From positions 1 to 52,742 of the forward strand of contig JAKAFL010000025.1 of NCBI GenBank assembly GCA_021817945.1: a stretch of 52,742 nucleotides of DNA, in the 5' to 3' direction. Within the stretch, counting starts at the first letter, position 1. Each line of letters starts with the position of its first letter. This document shows positions 1 through 9,066 of the stretch, piece by piece. The notes beneath the pieces were generated by a model, which was given only the letters and a program-made list of their open reading frames with translations, made no database searches and had not been told where the DNA came from. This DNA comes from a bacterium (GTDB lineage Bacteria; Verrucomicrobiota; Verrucomicrobiia; Limisphaerales; UBA11358). A program made the translations under genes and the position numbers.

Positions 1-1
1 C

Positions 2-229
2 ACCGCCCTCGGAAAAAAGAATTGGCTCTTCTTCGGCTCGGAAGAAGCCGGTGAACGCAGCGCGGTCATGTATACGCTGATTGAAAACTGCCGAATGCAC
101 GGGGTCGAACCCATCGCCTATCTCAAAAATGTCCTGGAGTGCCTGCCCACCACGACCCATCAGCAGGTCGGCTCACTGACGCCCCTCAACTGGAAGAAAT
201 CCCGCCAGCAAGTCGCCTTGTCAGTCTGA
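2..229 (+). CDS. IS66-family transposase, C-terminal fragment (5' end outside window)
   Basis: An open frame enters from the left edge and gives 75 residues ending in a TGA. It contains K-N-W-L-F-F-G-S-E followed by A-G-E-R-S-A-V-M-Y-T-L-I-E-N-C and Y-L-K-N-V-L-E-C-L-P. This is the typical C-terminal end of IS66 transposases (the KNWLFxGS...GERxAxxYSLIETC region and the IS66_C tail). The rest of the element lies to the left of the window, so whether it is intact cannot be judged. It marks the left border of the sugar island as a place where transposons have landed. Confidence 0.85.
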   Translation, partial: TALGKKNWLFFGSEEAGERSAVMYTLIENCRMHGVEPIAYLKNVLECLPTTTHQQVGSLTPLNWKKSRQQVALSV

Positions 230-465
230 ACCAGCTTCGGTTCCAAACCAACCGGTCATTCTAACACGAAAAATCCCACTCGCCAGTGGGTCCCTCCTTC
301 ACCGCTTGCGATCATTCCCCAGCTTCTCGCGATTGTGAATTCTCGGTGAGATTGATACTCGGAGTCCTGCTTCTTAATTATTTTGTCAAAGAGACACTGA
401 TTTAGCCTCTGTTTTGATTGTGGATTTTAAATAATTGGGACCGCAAGATTGACTACTCCCTCACG
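230..465. other. Non-coding stretch beside the IS66 end
   Basis: No convincing gene. A perfect 6-bp-arm hairpin (CCCACT-CGCC-AGTGGG, 275-290) lies 45 bp after the transposase stop and may belong to the end of the IS66 element. A GAATTCTCG sequence at 337-345 resembles part of the operator-like motif found upstream of three fucosidase genes, but no gene start is positioned to use it here. Confidence 0.4.
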
Positions 466-1761
466 CTAGGGGTTTATGACTTTGATCGGCACGGTGAATC
501 CGGAGGCGTGTTGATTGTTCGCGATGGCGTATCCCATTACAACGTAATTTGTGCCTGGTTCTGTGGGCGCTTTGATATGTACGTTGGGCGTGGAGGAGTT
601 GATCGGCCCGGCAACGGTCTTGCCATTCTCACCCAAAATCCACCAACGGTAGGTGAGGTCGGAATCGGTGTCCGAAGGTTCGCTCGCGTTGGCCGTAATG
701 GTGAATGTCTGGCCGGCTGACACGGCGGCATCTTTTTGATTTTTCAAGCCATCAATGACTATCCTTGACAGCAGCGGTCCGCGTTCGGCCGGATATTGCC
801 CTGACCAGTAGTGGCAGAATTCCTCGGCCATCGGGGTAATGAAGAGTTCATTAGCCTTTTCATTTGGGTTTACATTTGCCGGGTCCAGGAACGTGCTGAA
901 ATAAGTCGGTTTTTGCAGTTTCCAACAACCCCAATAGAAAACCGCCGAGCCCAGACAGCGCGGCGCGGTGTCAATGATCCTAAAACTGTTGCGCAAATCC
1001 TGGATTTTCTCGGGGTAGTTTTGTTCGCAAATTTGTCCCCAGGCCGTTCGTTTGCCCCACCACGGGCCTTGCGGACCGAGTTCGGAAATGTAATAAGCGC
1101 GCTGCCAGTCCGTTTCAAACTGCTTGCAGGCGGTCTTGACAGCGCCCGCCCCATAACAATTGGCGCCGATTACGTCCACGTCTGGCGCGTATTTTTTGAT
1201 CGCCTCGATGCCCTCTTTCGGCGCGTTTATGATGGTGACGCTTGTCAGTTGCATGGGATATTTCTGATGGAGCAATTCGGACATGCGGTTGATGGTTCTA
1301 AGATACTCCGGGTCAAGGGGAACCTCGTTGCCAAGGCACCACAACAAAATCGCCGGATGGTCGCCAATCTTGTCCACCAGTTTCGCAAAAAATCTCACCT
1401 GCTCGTCGCCGCTTTTTTTGTAGTCGTAGCTCCATTTTGGTTTGCCCGGATTTTCGCCCTGATGCGGCATCCAGACGCCAAAAATGACTTTCAGCCCCAG
1501 GCGATGATAGTTGTCCAGTTGTTCCCGCGATGGCGGCGTGTAAGTGCGTATGGTGTTGGCACCCCAAGCCGTCGCCAGATCCAGCCGAGTGTTGCCGCAA
1601 ATGCCTTTGATTTTGAAATCCTTGAAAAATTCGTATCGCGCCGCGCGGTTGGTGTCCACCGTGGAATCCAGTGCTGCCAGATTGAATGCATTGGCACGGG
1701 ACATCAAGGAAAACAGCAGCACGACGGCCAAAAAATGGAAAATATATTTAAATGTCTTCAT
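466..1761 (-). CDS. Secreted clan GH-A glycoside hydrolase (GH2-like TIM barrel)
   Basis: Predicted secreted retaining glycosidase of 431 residues. The frame is open 16 codons further upstream, but MKTFKYIFHF at 1761 starts a clear signal peptide (hydrophobic run, then SRANA), so I use that start. The TIM barrel carries W-C-L-G-N-E (acid/base Glu, about residue 147) and Y-I-S-E-L-G-P-Q-G-P-W-W (candidate nucleophile Glu, about residue 240), the pair expected for clan GH-A. The N-terminal jelly-roll of a full GH2 enzyme is missing and the last 90 residues look like an Ig-like beta-sandwich. It is the last gene of a three-gene minus-strand unit, 23 bp after the GH20-like piece. Substrate cannot be read from sequence; galactoside, glucuronide or glucan are all possible. 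Confidence 0.75.
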   Translation of the reverse strand: MKTFKYIFHFLAVVLLFSLMSRANAFNLAALDSTVDTNRAARYEFFKDFKIKGICGNTRLDLATAWGANTIRTYTPPSREQLDNYHRLGLKVIFGVWMPHQGENPGKPKWSYDYKKSGDEQVRFFAKLVDKIGDHPAILLWCLGNEVPLDPEYLRTINRMSELLHQKYPMQLTSVTIINAPKEGIEAIKKYAPDVDVIGANCYGAGAVKTACKQFETDWQRAYYISELGPQGPWWGKRTAWGQICEQNYPEKIQDLRNSFRIIDTAPRCLGSAVFYWGCWKLQKPTYFSTFLDPANVNPNEKANELFITPMAEEFCHYWSGQYPAERGPLLSRIVIDGLKNQKDAAVSAGQTFTITANASEPSDTDSDLTYRWWILGENGKTVAGPINSSTPNVHIKAPTEPGTNYVVMGYAIANNQHASGFTVPIKVINP

Positions 1762-1784
1762 GATTTGAAAATAAGTGGTGGTTG

Positions 1785-2714
1785 TCATTCTGGCTGAAAG
1801 GCGAAACAAACGGTTTCGCCTTCAATCCATCGTTGATTTTTTTCATCAAGTTTTACCGGTACAAATGTAAAATCCGATTGCTGGCCAGCGCAACCGCACG
1901 GGACGCGCAGCAGAAATTTGTTCAAGGCCGCTTTGAGGGAAAGTTCAACTGGCGGATGCGTCCAGTAAAAATCCTCCCCATTATAAGGCGCCTCGTCATG
2001 CCAGGCGGCTTTGCGTTGCCGGAATTTTCCACGCTGCTGCCAGACCGGAGCCGGAGCCGGCGAGTTTTTGACTAGCACCGCACCGTCAAAAACGTCCAAT
2101 TTGCCGGCGAGGGCAATGCCGCCGTATTGCCGGTTGGCGCTGCCGGGGGCCTCAAAGCCAACCCCCGCATGAAATAATCTTGCCTTGTCCACATGCGTGT
2201 AAGTCAGCTCGTGGTCCGTTGTACGCGGACGCTGTGCAAAAAGTGATTTCAGCGGAATCGTGCCGTCCCAGGCGGTTTGCCAACCGGGTTTTGTATCACC
2301 GACCTGATAGCTCAGCTTGATCAGCCGCGCCGACTCACGGGCGCAATTGCCTGGTTGTTCTTTGGTGGGCGTAAGCGGCCCGATGAGGCACCACGGAATC
2401 CGAGCGCATTTCACCAAGGTGAACGGTTCGTGAGAAAAATAATGGTCGAGATGAATCGCGATTTTGTCTTCCATCCCGCACAGATGCTGCGAGGCTGCGC
2501 TACGGTCCGGTGGCAAAACGGAGCAATATTGCGACTGATTTTCTTTCATGCCGTGCCAATTAACCATATGAGGCTTGGCAATGAGCGTCGGCGGTTCACC
2601 AAAAACGGAATGGTTGCCTTGACTGGCAAACCAGAGGAATGAACTGGCAATCCAAGGTTCCATCACTGCGTTGATTTTGAAATTCGACCATTTCTTCGGG
2701 CGACATAAAATCAT
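1785..2714 (-). CDS. GH20-like hexosaminidase C-terminal region, orphaned from its catalytic domain
   Basis: 309 residues starting with ATG inside an ATGA overlap with the GH29 stop. The last 130 residues resemble the C-terminal beta domain of bacterial GH20-type exo-hydrolases: G-K-L-D-V-F-D-G-A-V-L-V, A-P-V-W, N-G-E-D-F-Y-W-T-H-P-P and L-N-K-F-L-L-R-V-P. The first half does not resemble the GH20 catalytic barrel and there is no signal peptide, so this may be the remnant of a larger secreted enzyme, captured by coupling to the upstream fucosidase gene. A second frame starting MSPEEMVEF at the same place soon stops, which could reflect an old frameshift. The family call rests on the C-terminal part only; the activity is doubtful. 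Confidence 0.5.
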   Translation of the reverse strand: MILCRPKKWSNFKINAVMEPWIASSFLWFASQGNHSVFGEPPTLIAKPHMVNWHGMKENQSQYCSVLPPDRSAASQHLCGMEDKIAIHLDHYFSHEPFTLVKCARIPWCLIGPLTPTKEQPGNCARESARLIKLSYQVGDTKPGWQTAWDGTIPLKSLFAQRPRTTDHELTYTHVDKARLFHAGVGFEAPGSANRQYGGIALAGKLDVFDGAVLVKNSPAPAPVWQQRGKFRQRKAAWHDEAPYNGEDFYWTHPPVELSLKAALNKFLLRVPCGCAGQQSDFTFVPVKLDEKNQRWIEGETVCFAFQPE

Positions 2715-4075
2715 TTCACCGGGCTGATGGCTTTGGCTGGCGAATCCAGTTCCAGTGCGATGATGGTGTCAACAGGATCCTGACTCTCCGCCGGGAGGGA
2801 AATTTCGATTCCGCCGTCCGATTGTGAAAAATTCAAGTTGCCGCCAGTCAAGGCCGTGGCTTTCAAAATCTTCACGGGGATGTTGGGCAGCGTGATTTTT
2901 TCGCCTGCCCATTTTAGGACGTGGAGATAAATGGTCTGGTCGCGATAGGTGGACACGCCCCAGTCCGCCGGGAGAAACGGTCCGCCGCGCGTGGAGTAGA
3001 TGCTTTCGCCGTATTTATCCAGCCATGCGCCGATTTCGTGCAGGCGCGAGATTTGTGCGTTGTCCACCTTGCCATTGCGATCCGGGCCGACGTTCATTAG
3101 CAGATTGCCGTCGCGCCCGACCACTTTGACGAGCAGTTGGATGTAGTCAGCCAGCGGTTTCACCTTGGCATTCACCGAATAACCCCAAGCACCCGCCATA
3201 GGCACGCATAGTTCCCATGCGTGCTGATTGTCGAAATCTCCAAGCGCGCCCCAGCCTTCGCGCGAATGAAAATCCTCCGGCATGTCGGCCCGGCCATTGA
3301 TGACAATGTCTGGCTGTAATTGCCGCAGCATCTTGTAAACTTGATCGTGCTGCCAGCTAAAGCCGCCTTTGTAATGCTCCAAATAGACGCCCTTGTGATT
3401 GGGATCGGTCGCCCGTTTGACCCATTGAGCGCCCTGCCATTTGCCGCCGAAACTCAGCCAGTCGGTTTCGCCGCCGTCGAACCAAAGCACGTCAAGCTTG
3501 CCGTAGTTGGAAAGCAATTCCTTCATCTGGCGGTGATACTGGTCGCGCATGGCATCGGCGCTCTGCCGCTGAATGTCCGGCAAGATATAGCCGGGAAAAC
3601 GCCAGTCCAACGGCGAATAATATAAACCGACGCGCAGACCGGCATCGCGAACGGCTTTGACGTACTCGGCCACGAAGTCGCGGTGGGCAGCGGAATGTGT
3701 GGCGGTAAAAGTGTTTGTTCCATCGTCAAATAGCGCAAAGCCATCGTGATGGCGCGAGGTGAGAACCATATATTTCATGCCTGCGGACTTGGCGAGCGCC
3801 GCCCATGTGGCCGGGGTGAAATTTGTTGGATTGAACTGGTCTGCAAGCTTGGCGTATTGGTCGCACGGAATCTGCTCGTTCCACTGCACCCATTCGCCAC
3901 GACCTGGAATCGCGAAGATGCCCCAGTGGATGAACATTCCGAACTTCGCATCGCGCCACCAGTCCAAGCGTGAATTTTTGGCCTGGGTTACCGGTGAAAC
4001 AGGATCGGCACTTGCTATAATTGTGCAGACGGTCAGACCAAGGACGGCAAGTCTCCATATGAATGGGCATTTCAT
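2711..4075 (-). CDS. GH29 alpha-L-fucosidase, secreted
   Basis: Retaining exo-alpha-L-fucosidase of 454 residues that would release terminal L-fucose from glycans outside the cytoplasm. An N-terminal signal peptide ends near IIASA (residue 22). The GH29 barrel starts with F-G-M-F-I-H-W-G (45-52), H-H-D-G-F lies at 109-113, and V-L-W-F-D-G-G carries the catalytic nucleophile Asp near 200; a C-terminal beta domain follows. All expected motifs are present and the length is normal for the family. First gene of a unit with the GH20-like piece (ATGA overlap) and the clan GH-A enzyme. An inverted-repeat site (core CGAATTCTCGTG) lies 39 bp upstream of the start codon. Alpha-1,2 versus alpha-1,3/4 preference cannot be told from sequence. 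Confidence 0.93.
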   Translation of the reverse strand: MKCPFIWRLAVLGLTVCTIIASADPVSPVTQAKNSRLDWWRDAKFGMFIHWGIFAIPGRGEWVQWNEQIPCDQYAKLADQFNPTNFTPATWAALAKSAGMKYMVLTSRHHDGFALFDDGTNTFTATHSAAHRDFVAEYVKAVRDAGLRVGLYYSPLDWRFPGYILPDIQRQSADAMRDQYHRQMKELLSNYGKLDVLWFDGGETDWLSFGGKWQGAQWVKRATDPNHKGVYLEHYKGGFSWQHDQVYKMLRQLQPDIVINGRADMPEDFHSREGWGALGDFDNQHAWELCVPMAGAWGYSVNAKVKPLADYIQLLVKVVGRDGNLLMNVGPDRNGKVDNAQISRLHEIGAWLDKYGESIYSTRGGPFLPADWGVSTYRDQTIYLHVLKWAGEKITLPNIPVKILKATALTGGNLNFSQSDGGIEISLPAESQDPVDTIIALELDSPAKAISPVK

Positions 4076-4095
4076 TCCAGAATTGTCCCAAAATT

Positions 4096-4126
4096 CTCCT
4101 CGTGTGAATACCCCGAATTCTCGTGG
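4096..4126 (-). promoter_or_regulatory. Candidate operator upstream of GH29 (CGAATTCTCGTG motif)
   Basis: CCGAATTCTCGTGG at 4113-4126 has arms that are nearly inverted repeats around ATTC; a degenerate second copy (ATTCTCCTCGTG) lies at 4094-4105. The core begins 39 bp upstream of the fucosidase start. The same core occurs 40 bp upstream of the GH29 gene starting at 8963 and, as a perfect 5-bp-arm inverted repeat, upstream of the GH29 gene starting at 28152. Regulatory role is inferred from position and recurrence only. Confidence 0.45.
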
Positions 4127-4558
4127 TGTACAAGTGCCGGGCTTTCTTTACCCTCAGCCCCCTAGCAAGTGACAAAAAATGAGCAAACCCAGTCGCATCA
4201 GTCCATTGTCCCGCCAGAAACGATTTCGATTTGTGACCGTTTGCATTTTTGGCGAATGGATAGGTTCCGTTTTGGCAGGATCATCGCTGTCGAATACCAG
4301 TCTCCACGCCTTGCATTCCCAGTTGTCTGGCGGTGGAAAGGCGCGGCAAAGGGTGCCGCGCTTGTTGCAGAAGCCTGCGGAGCTTTCATTTTTCAAAAAC
4401 AGTGCCAATGTAAAAGCAGTAAATGTGCGTCTGTGAACCAGTTCTTCTGCCACTAATTGCACTTTTGCTGTGATGATGCGCGAAAATGCTGTCTTTTCCG
4501 GACAAATAGATCCGGGAAAAATGTTTTGCTGAATATTTGATTCAATCTGAAACCAAAG
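4127..4558. other. Intergenic region between divergent GH29 and GH95 genes
   Basis: About 430 bp with no recognisable gene. Open frames of 85-102 codons exist on both strands, but none has a known domain, a good start context or a neighbouring homologue. The last 100 bp are richer in A and T and should hold the GH95 promoter; I cannot place its boxes with confidence. Confidence 0.4.
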
Positions 4559-6778
4559 ATGAAAGCCAAAGTAACCTTATTCGTACTGAACTTGCTCCTG
4601 GTTGGGCTGTTGCCATCTCATGCATCCGAATCTTTTCCTTTACAATTGTGGTATGAGCAGCCGGCCATTGACTGGCAGGCTGAGGCCTTGCCGATTGGCA
4701 ATGGACGTTTGGCTGCGATGATTTTTGGCGGAGTCCAGTCCGAGCACATTCAGTTCAACGAAGAAAGCCTCTGGCTGGGGGACGAAAAGGATACCGGTGC
4801 CTATCAGCCTTTCGGGGACGTGTTCGTCACTTTTGCGCAGACCAACTGCATCCATTACCGGCGGGAACTGGATATCGAACGCGCCATTCATTCGGTGTCC
4901 TATCAGAGTGGTGGCGTGACTTATAGTCGGGAGGCTTTCGCCAGCTATCCGGCCAATGTGCTGGTCTTCCGTTACACCGCCTCCCAGCCTGGTGCGCTCA
5001 CCGGTACCATCACTTTGACGGATATGCATCGGGGCAAGATCACGTCTGGCACCAACAAGCTTGTTTGCACCGGTTCGCTTGAGGGTTATTCTTATCACGG
5101 TGGTTCCGCCCAAAAAACACAGCCGCCTTATGCCATCGCATTGCGCTACGAAGCGCAATTGGCTGTCCGCAATGACGGTGGTTCGTTGGCGGTCAGCGAC
5201 GGGAAAATTTCCTTCAAGGGCGTTAATGCGCTGACGATCTTTCTGGATGCCGGCACAGATTTCGCACAAGACCGCAGCCAAGGCTGGAGGGGTGTTTCGC
5301 CGCATGACGCTATTGAGTCGCATTTGGCTGCCGCCAGTCGTGAGTCTTATGAAGAATTGCGGAAGGGGCATATCGCGGATTACCAGCGGCTGTTTGACCG
5401 GGTCAAATTGGATGTGGGCCATAGCGATGAATCAGTTCTGGCCTTGCCCACGGACCGACGGCTGTTGAACTACCAAAAGGCCGGTGCCAAAGATCCGGAA
5501 CTTGAGATGTTGTTGTTCCAATATGGACGCTATTTGCTGATTGCCTCGTCACGCCCGGGCTGTCTGCCGTCAAATTTGCAAGGCAAGTGGAACAATATGC
5601 TCCAGCCGCCGTGGCGCTGCGATTATCACACGGACATCAACGTTGAGGAAAATTATTGGCCCGCGGACGTTGCGAATCTGTCTGAATGTTTTGAGCCCTA
5701 CGCCCGTTGGATTAATTCCATCCGGTCGGTCCGAACCGAGGCCACACGCAAGGTCTTTGGCGTTCGCGGATGGACGATGCGCGGCGAGAGCGGCCTGTTT
5801 GGCGGCTCGACATGGGAATGGATATTGGGCGCCAGCGCCTGGCTTTTGCAGGACGACTACGATCATTACCGTTTTACCGGCGATCGCGAATATCTCCGAA
5901 CAATGGCCTACCCAGCCATGAAAGAAGTCTGTGAATTCTGGCTGGATAGCCTGAAAACGCAGGCTGATGGAACGCTCATTACGCCTGCCGATTTGTCGCC
6001 CGAACATGGTCCAAGGGAACCCGGCACTTCCTTTGACCTGGAGTGGGTTTGGGATCTTTTCACCAGCACCATCGAAGCCTCGAAAATTCTCGGGGTGGAT
6101 GCGCCGTTCCGTGCGGAATTGGGGGAAAAACTTGCGCACTTGCAACCGTTGAAAATTGGCCGCTGGGGCCAGCTTCAAGAATGGTCGTTGGATCGCGATG
6201 ATCCCAACGACCACCATCGCCATGTTTCACACATGGTCGGGCTTTATCCTGGTCGCGAAATTTCTCCGGCGACCACGCCCGCCCTCGCCGAAGCCGCCAA
6301 GGTGTCGTTGCGGGCGCGTGGCGATGAATGCAACGGCTGGGCCATCGCCTGGCGTATCAGCCTGTGGGCGCGGCTGCTTGACGGCGAGCACGCCTACAAA
6401 ATGGCGCGTCAACTTTTGCGACCAGCGACGATTTCAAAAATCAGTTACTCCGGCGGCGGCGGCGTTTATGAAAATTTACTGGATGCCTGTCCGCCATTCC
6501 AGATTGATGGAAATTTTGGGTATTCCGCCGGAGTCTGTGAAATGTTGTTGCAAAGTCAGCAAAAGCAAATTGTCCTATTGCCCGCTTTGCCCCAAGCCTG
6601 GGCACCCAAGGGTTCGTTCACCGGCCTGCGCGCCCGCGGCAACATCACCGTGGACTGCGCCTGGTGCGATGGCAAAGTAACAAGCTACAAACTGACTTCG
6701 CCCGATCCGCATCCGGTTGTCGTGCGCGTCAATGGGGAAACCAAAACTGAAGTGCCTGCAAAATCAAGCCATTACTGA
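4559..6778 (+). CDS. GH95 alpha-L-fucosidase / alpha-L-galactosidase, secreted
   Basis: Inverting exo-hydrolase of 739 residues with a signal peptide (MKAKVTLFVLNLLLVG, cleavage near SHASE). The N-terminal beta-sandwich has the GH95 signature P-I-G-N-G-R-L-A-A-M-I-F-G-G (45-58) and N-E-E-S-L-W (67-72). The (alpha/alpha)6 barrel has H-T-D-I-N-V-E-E-N-Y-W (357-367), S-P-E-H-G-P (480-485, candidate acid Glu 482) and Q-I-D-G-N-F-G (648-654, Asp 650). At the first position of the paired Asn motif of characterised GH95 fucosidases I read Asp (H-T-D-I-N), which may matter for specificity. GH95 also contains alpha-L-galactosidases acting on the pectin rhamnogalacturonan II, a plausible alternative here. 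Divergent from the GH29 gene, so a shared control region is likely. Confidence 0.92.
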   Translation: MKAKVTLFVLNLLLVGLLPSHASESFPLQLWYEQPAIDWQAEALPIGNGRLAAMIFGGVQSEHIQFNEESLWLGDEKDTGAYQPFGDVFVTFAQTNCIHYRRELDIERAIHSVSYQSGGVTYSREAFASYPANVLVFRYTASQPGALTGTITLTDMHRGKITSGTNKLVCTGSLEGYSYHGGSAQKTQPPYAIALRYEAQLAVRNDGGSLAVSDGKISFKGVNALTIFLDAGTDFAQDRSQGWRGVSPHDAIESHLAAASRESYEELRKGHIADYQRLFDRVKLDVGHSDESVLALPTDRRLLNYQKAGAKDPELEMLLFQYGRYLLIASSRPGCLPSNLQGKWNNMLQPPWRCDYHTDINVEENYWPADVANLSECFEPYARWINSIRSVRTEATRKVFGVRGWTMRGESGLFGGSTWEWILGASAWLLQDDYDHYRFTGDREYLRTMAYPAMKEVCEFWLDSLKTQADGTLITPADLSPEHGPREPGTSFDLEWVWDLFTSTIEASKILGVDAPFRAELGEKLAHLQPLKIGRWGQLQEWSLDRDDPNDHHRHVSHMVGLYPGREISPATTPALAEAAKVSLRARGDECNGWAIAWRISLWARLLDGEHAYKMARQLLRPATISKISYSGGGGVYENLLDACPPFQIDGNFGYSAGVCEMLLQSQQKQIVLLPALPQAWAPKGSFTGLRARGNITVDCAWCDGKVTSYKLTSPDPHPVVVRVNGETKTEVPAKSSHY

Positions 6779-7015
6779 CCGGGTGGGCTGCGCCGCCATC
6801 AACGCGGTGGGAAAAACCGTGCTTCTCACGACACCCGCCTCGTCCGAACCGCTGCATCAGCGGACTGACGGTTTGCGGCGTGCACCCCGTTTCACCGATT
6901 TTGTATCGCGTTCCTTGCACTGGCTAGGGGTGAATGACATTTTCCGCCCAAAAATCTGCCGGCTTTACTGACGCCAAATTCGGCGATTCGCCTCAATACT
7001 GGAAAAATCTGCGTC

Positions 7016-7428
7016 TTGCACAAATATTGCGAAGCTCATCGCCAAAAATTCCAACGGCTCGGTGGTACGCTGGTGCCCATGCCACCGATGGGCTGGAGCA
7101 GTTGGCATATTCATTGCAAATGCGCCACCCAGGCGAAAGTGTGCGACGCCGCTAATCAGATGATCACCAGCGGCATCGCTGACTTTGGCTACCAGTTTGT
7201 GAGCGTTGAGGATTGCTGGATGAAGAAACCCAATGATCCGCCTTATCGCAACAGCAACGGCCCGGTGCTACCGAACTGGAAATCTCCCGACATGAAGAGC
7301 CTGACCGATTACCTCCACGGTAGGGAACTCAGGGCCGGGCTTCAAATCTCGCCCGGCCCGTGACGTGCGGCGGCTATGTCGGTGCCTTTCAACACGAGGC
7401 TACCTGCGCGCTCCTGCTTGCCCAGTGA
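7016..7428 (+). pseudogene. GH27 alpha-galactosidase remnant, frameshifted and truncated
   Basis: Only the N-terminal fifth of a GH27 enzyme remains. P-P-M-G-W-S-S-W is at 7079-7102, followed by Y-Q-F-V-S-V-E-D-C-W-M, P-D-M-K-S-L-T-D-Y-L-H-G and L-R-A-G-L-Q-I-S-P-G-P. The frame then hits TGA at 7361-7363. One frame over, the expected continuation T-C-G-G-Y-V-G-A-F-Q-H-E follows, so one base was lost near 7360. After that the similarity stops; the catalytic nucleophile motif and about 300 residues are absent. There is no signal peptide in frame. The 236 bp before it (6780-7015) hold nothing recognisable. Confidence 0.8.
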
Positions 7429-7532
7429 GGATTTGATTTGGAAGGAGATGAACCCTGAACCAACTGACGTTGATGCTGCTTTGGGCAGCTAACGAAAACA
7501 TAAACCTTTTTGTGCGGTTTACGCAAAACCCA

Positions 7533-7560
7533 AGCCTCCGGATTTGCCGGGGAGGTTTTT
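7533..7560 (+). terminator. Rho-independent terminator
   Basis: CCTCCGG (7535-7541) pairs with CCGGGGAGG (7547-7555, two bulged G) and is followed by five T (7556-7560). It faces the plus-strand genes and sits 18 bp from the stop of the converging GH29 gene. The opposite strand also carries a short T run, so it may work in both directions. Confidence 0.65.
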
Positions 7561-7577
7561 ATTGCATGCTATCGGTT

Positions 7578-8963
7578 TCAGTTGGTGGTTTCGAGGCAGA
7601 TGACTGAGGCAATTTTATCCGGTGCCACACTTGGAATCTTAAGCGTAACGCCGGCGTCAGTCTGGCGAAAATGAACCGATTGATGTCCTGCCAGAAGAAA
7701 AGCACTCGTGATCTGGTGTTTGACGGCTGGCAGTTCAAAAATGCCATTGGCTGGCCAGTTGAAGATGATGATGTATATTCTCCCCGGTTTGGTCGTACAG
7801 CGCCAGTTGTTGGCGGATGACACCGTCGTGTTGTTACCGTAACCGTCCTTTGCCTTGATGGACTTGCCGAGTTCCTCGCCAAAACAGGTGGCCGAAGTGC
7901 CGTAAATGGCCTCACCGTTGACTTTCATCCATTGGCCAATGGCCTCCAGGCGGTCCACTTCCGGTTGCGGAATGACGCCGGTACTGTCTGGGCCGACATT
8001 GAGCAGGTAATTGCCGCCCTTGCTGGCGATATCACACAAATTTCGGATGAGAGTGGCGGCGGATTTCCAGTTCTGGTCATCCCGTTTGTAGCCCCAAGTG
8101 TTATTAATGGTCATGCAGGTCTCCCAGTCGCGTCCGGGGAATCCTTGGGCTGGAATTCGTTGCTCCGGCGTTTCTGTGTCTCCCTTATAGCCGCCGCCCA
8201 ATCGGTTGTTCATGATGATGTCAGGACGGAGCCTTTCCACCGTGTCATAAATTTTCTTCGCGCGTTCCGGATTCATGTCGCTCGGCGTATCCCACCAGAT
8301 CACCGCCGGCACATCCGGACCATAATCCGTCAGCAGTTCACGCACCTGCGGCACGGCGATTTTGTCTATGTAGTCATCCATGTCATGCTGTTGCGACGGA
8401 TCCCATTTACCGCCGATGGCTGCGCCGCCGTTGTTCCAGTCCTGTGCTTGGGAATAATAGAAACCGAGCCTGATGCCATATTTCCGGCAGGCGGCGGCGA
8501 GAGGTTTCAAAACGTCATTGCCATAGGGCGTGGCGTCCACAATGTTCCACTGGCTGGCCTTCGTATGAAACATCGCGAATCCATCGTGGTGTTTCGCCGT
8601 GATGACGATGTATTTCACCCCGGCGTCTTTAGCCACCTTGACCCAGGCGTCGGCGTCATAGTTGGTCGGATCAAATTGCTTGGCGAACTTCTGGTATTCC
8701 GCCATCGGAATTTTTCCACTGTTCATGATCCATTCACCGAGACCGTGCACAGGCTTGCCGTTATAATTTCCGGCGGGTACTGAATAAACCCCCCAATGGA
8801 TAAACATCCCAAACCTTGCCTCGCGCCACCACGTCATGCGGGAGTTATGGGTTGCGGCGGCTTCACTTGCGAGAGAATCGGGCGATTCCTGCGCAGAGAG
8901 GCTAAAATCTGCTGCCGCCAAAAAAATGGCAGTCATTATGTATAAAACAGAATAGAAACGCAT
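7578..8963 (-). CDS. GH29 alpha-L-fucosidase, secreted (second copy)
   Basis: 461 residues when started at MRFYSVLYIMTAIFL (8963). The frame is open 32 codons further, but those residues are not signal-peptide-like and overlap the upstream operator motif. Signal peptide ends near FSLSAQ. GH29 motifs: F-G-M-F-I-H-W-G (51-58), K-H-H-D-G-F-A (124-130), V-I-W-W-D-T-P with candidate nucleophile Asp at 225, and G-G-N-Y-L-L-N-V-G-P. W-W-D replaces the W-F-D seen in the first copy, suggesting another GH29 subgroup. Divergent from the GH2 gene at 9067; the inverted-repeat site at 9002-9015 lies 40 bp upstream of this start. Confidence 0.93.
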   Translation of the reverse strand: MRFYSVLYIMTAIFLAAADFSLSAQESPDSLASEAAATHNSRMTWWREARFGMFIHWGVYSVPAGNYNGKPVHGLGEWIMNSGKIPMAEYQKFAKQFDPTNYDADAWVKVAKDAGVKYIVITAKHHDGFAMFHTKASQWNIVDATPYGNDVLKPLAAACRKYGIRLGFYYSQAQDWNNGGAAIGGKWDPSQQHDMDDYIDKIAVPQVRELLTDYGPDVPAVIWWDTPSDMNPERAKKIYDTVERLRPDIIMNNRLGGGYKGDTETPEQRIPAQGFPGRDWETCMTINNTWGYKRDDQNWKSAATLIRNLCDIASKGGNYLLNVGPDSTGVIPQPEVDRLEAIGQWMKVNGEAIYGTSATCFGEELGKSIKAKDGYGNNTTVSSANNWRCTTKPGRIYIIIFNWPANGIFELPAVKHQITSAFLLAGHQSVHFRQTDAGVTLKIPSVAPDKIASVICLETTN

Positions 8964-9001
8964 GAATGCGATATTGACAAAGAAGCGGGCGGAGGGAAAT
9001 C

Positions 9002-9015
9002 CCGAAATCTCGTGA
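9002..9015 (-). promoter_or_regulatory. Candidate operator between GH29 and GH2 genes
   Basis: CCGAAATCTCGTGA, one base different in the core from the site at 4113-4126 and at almost the same distance (40 versus 39 bp) from the start codon of a GH29 gene. It lies in the 103-bp gap between the divergent GH29 and GH2 genes, so one regulator could control both. Function is inferred. Confidence 0.45.
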
Positions 9016-9066
9016 TTACAACCAATCAAAAACGCTTTATCCTCAGCCTCCAACTTCACAGGTATT

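Noticed and set aside
275..290. Hairpin after the IS66 gene as a terminator
   Set aside because: No T run follows the stem; more likely part of the IS end.
811..1797. 328-codon plus-strand frame
   Set aside because: Antisense to the clan GH-A gene, no domain and no signal; the opposite strand has full active-site motifs.
4154..4462. Overlapping 85-102 codon frames on both strands in the GH29-GH95 gap
   Set aside because: No homology recognised, no ribosome site, and frames on both strands cannot all be genes.
4640..5422. 260-codon minus-strand frame inside the GH95 gene
   Set aside because: Antisense to well-conserved GH95 sequence; composition effect only.
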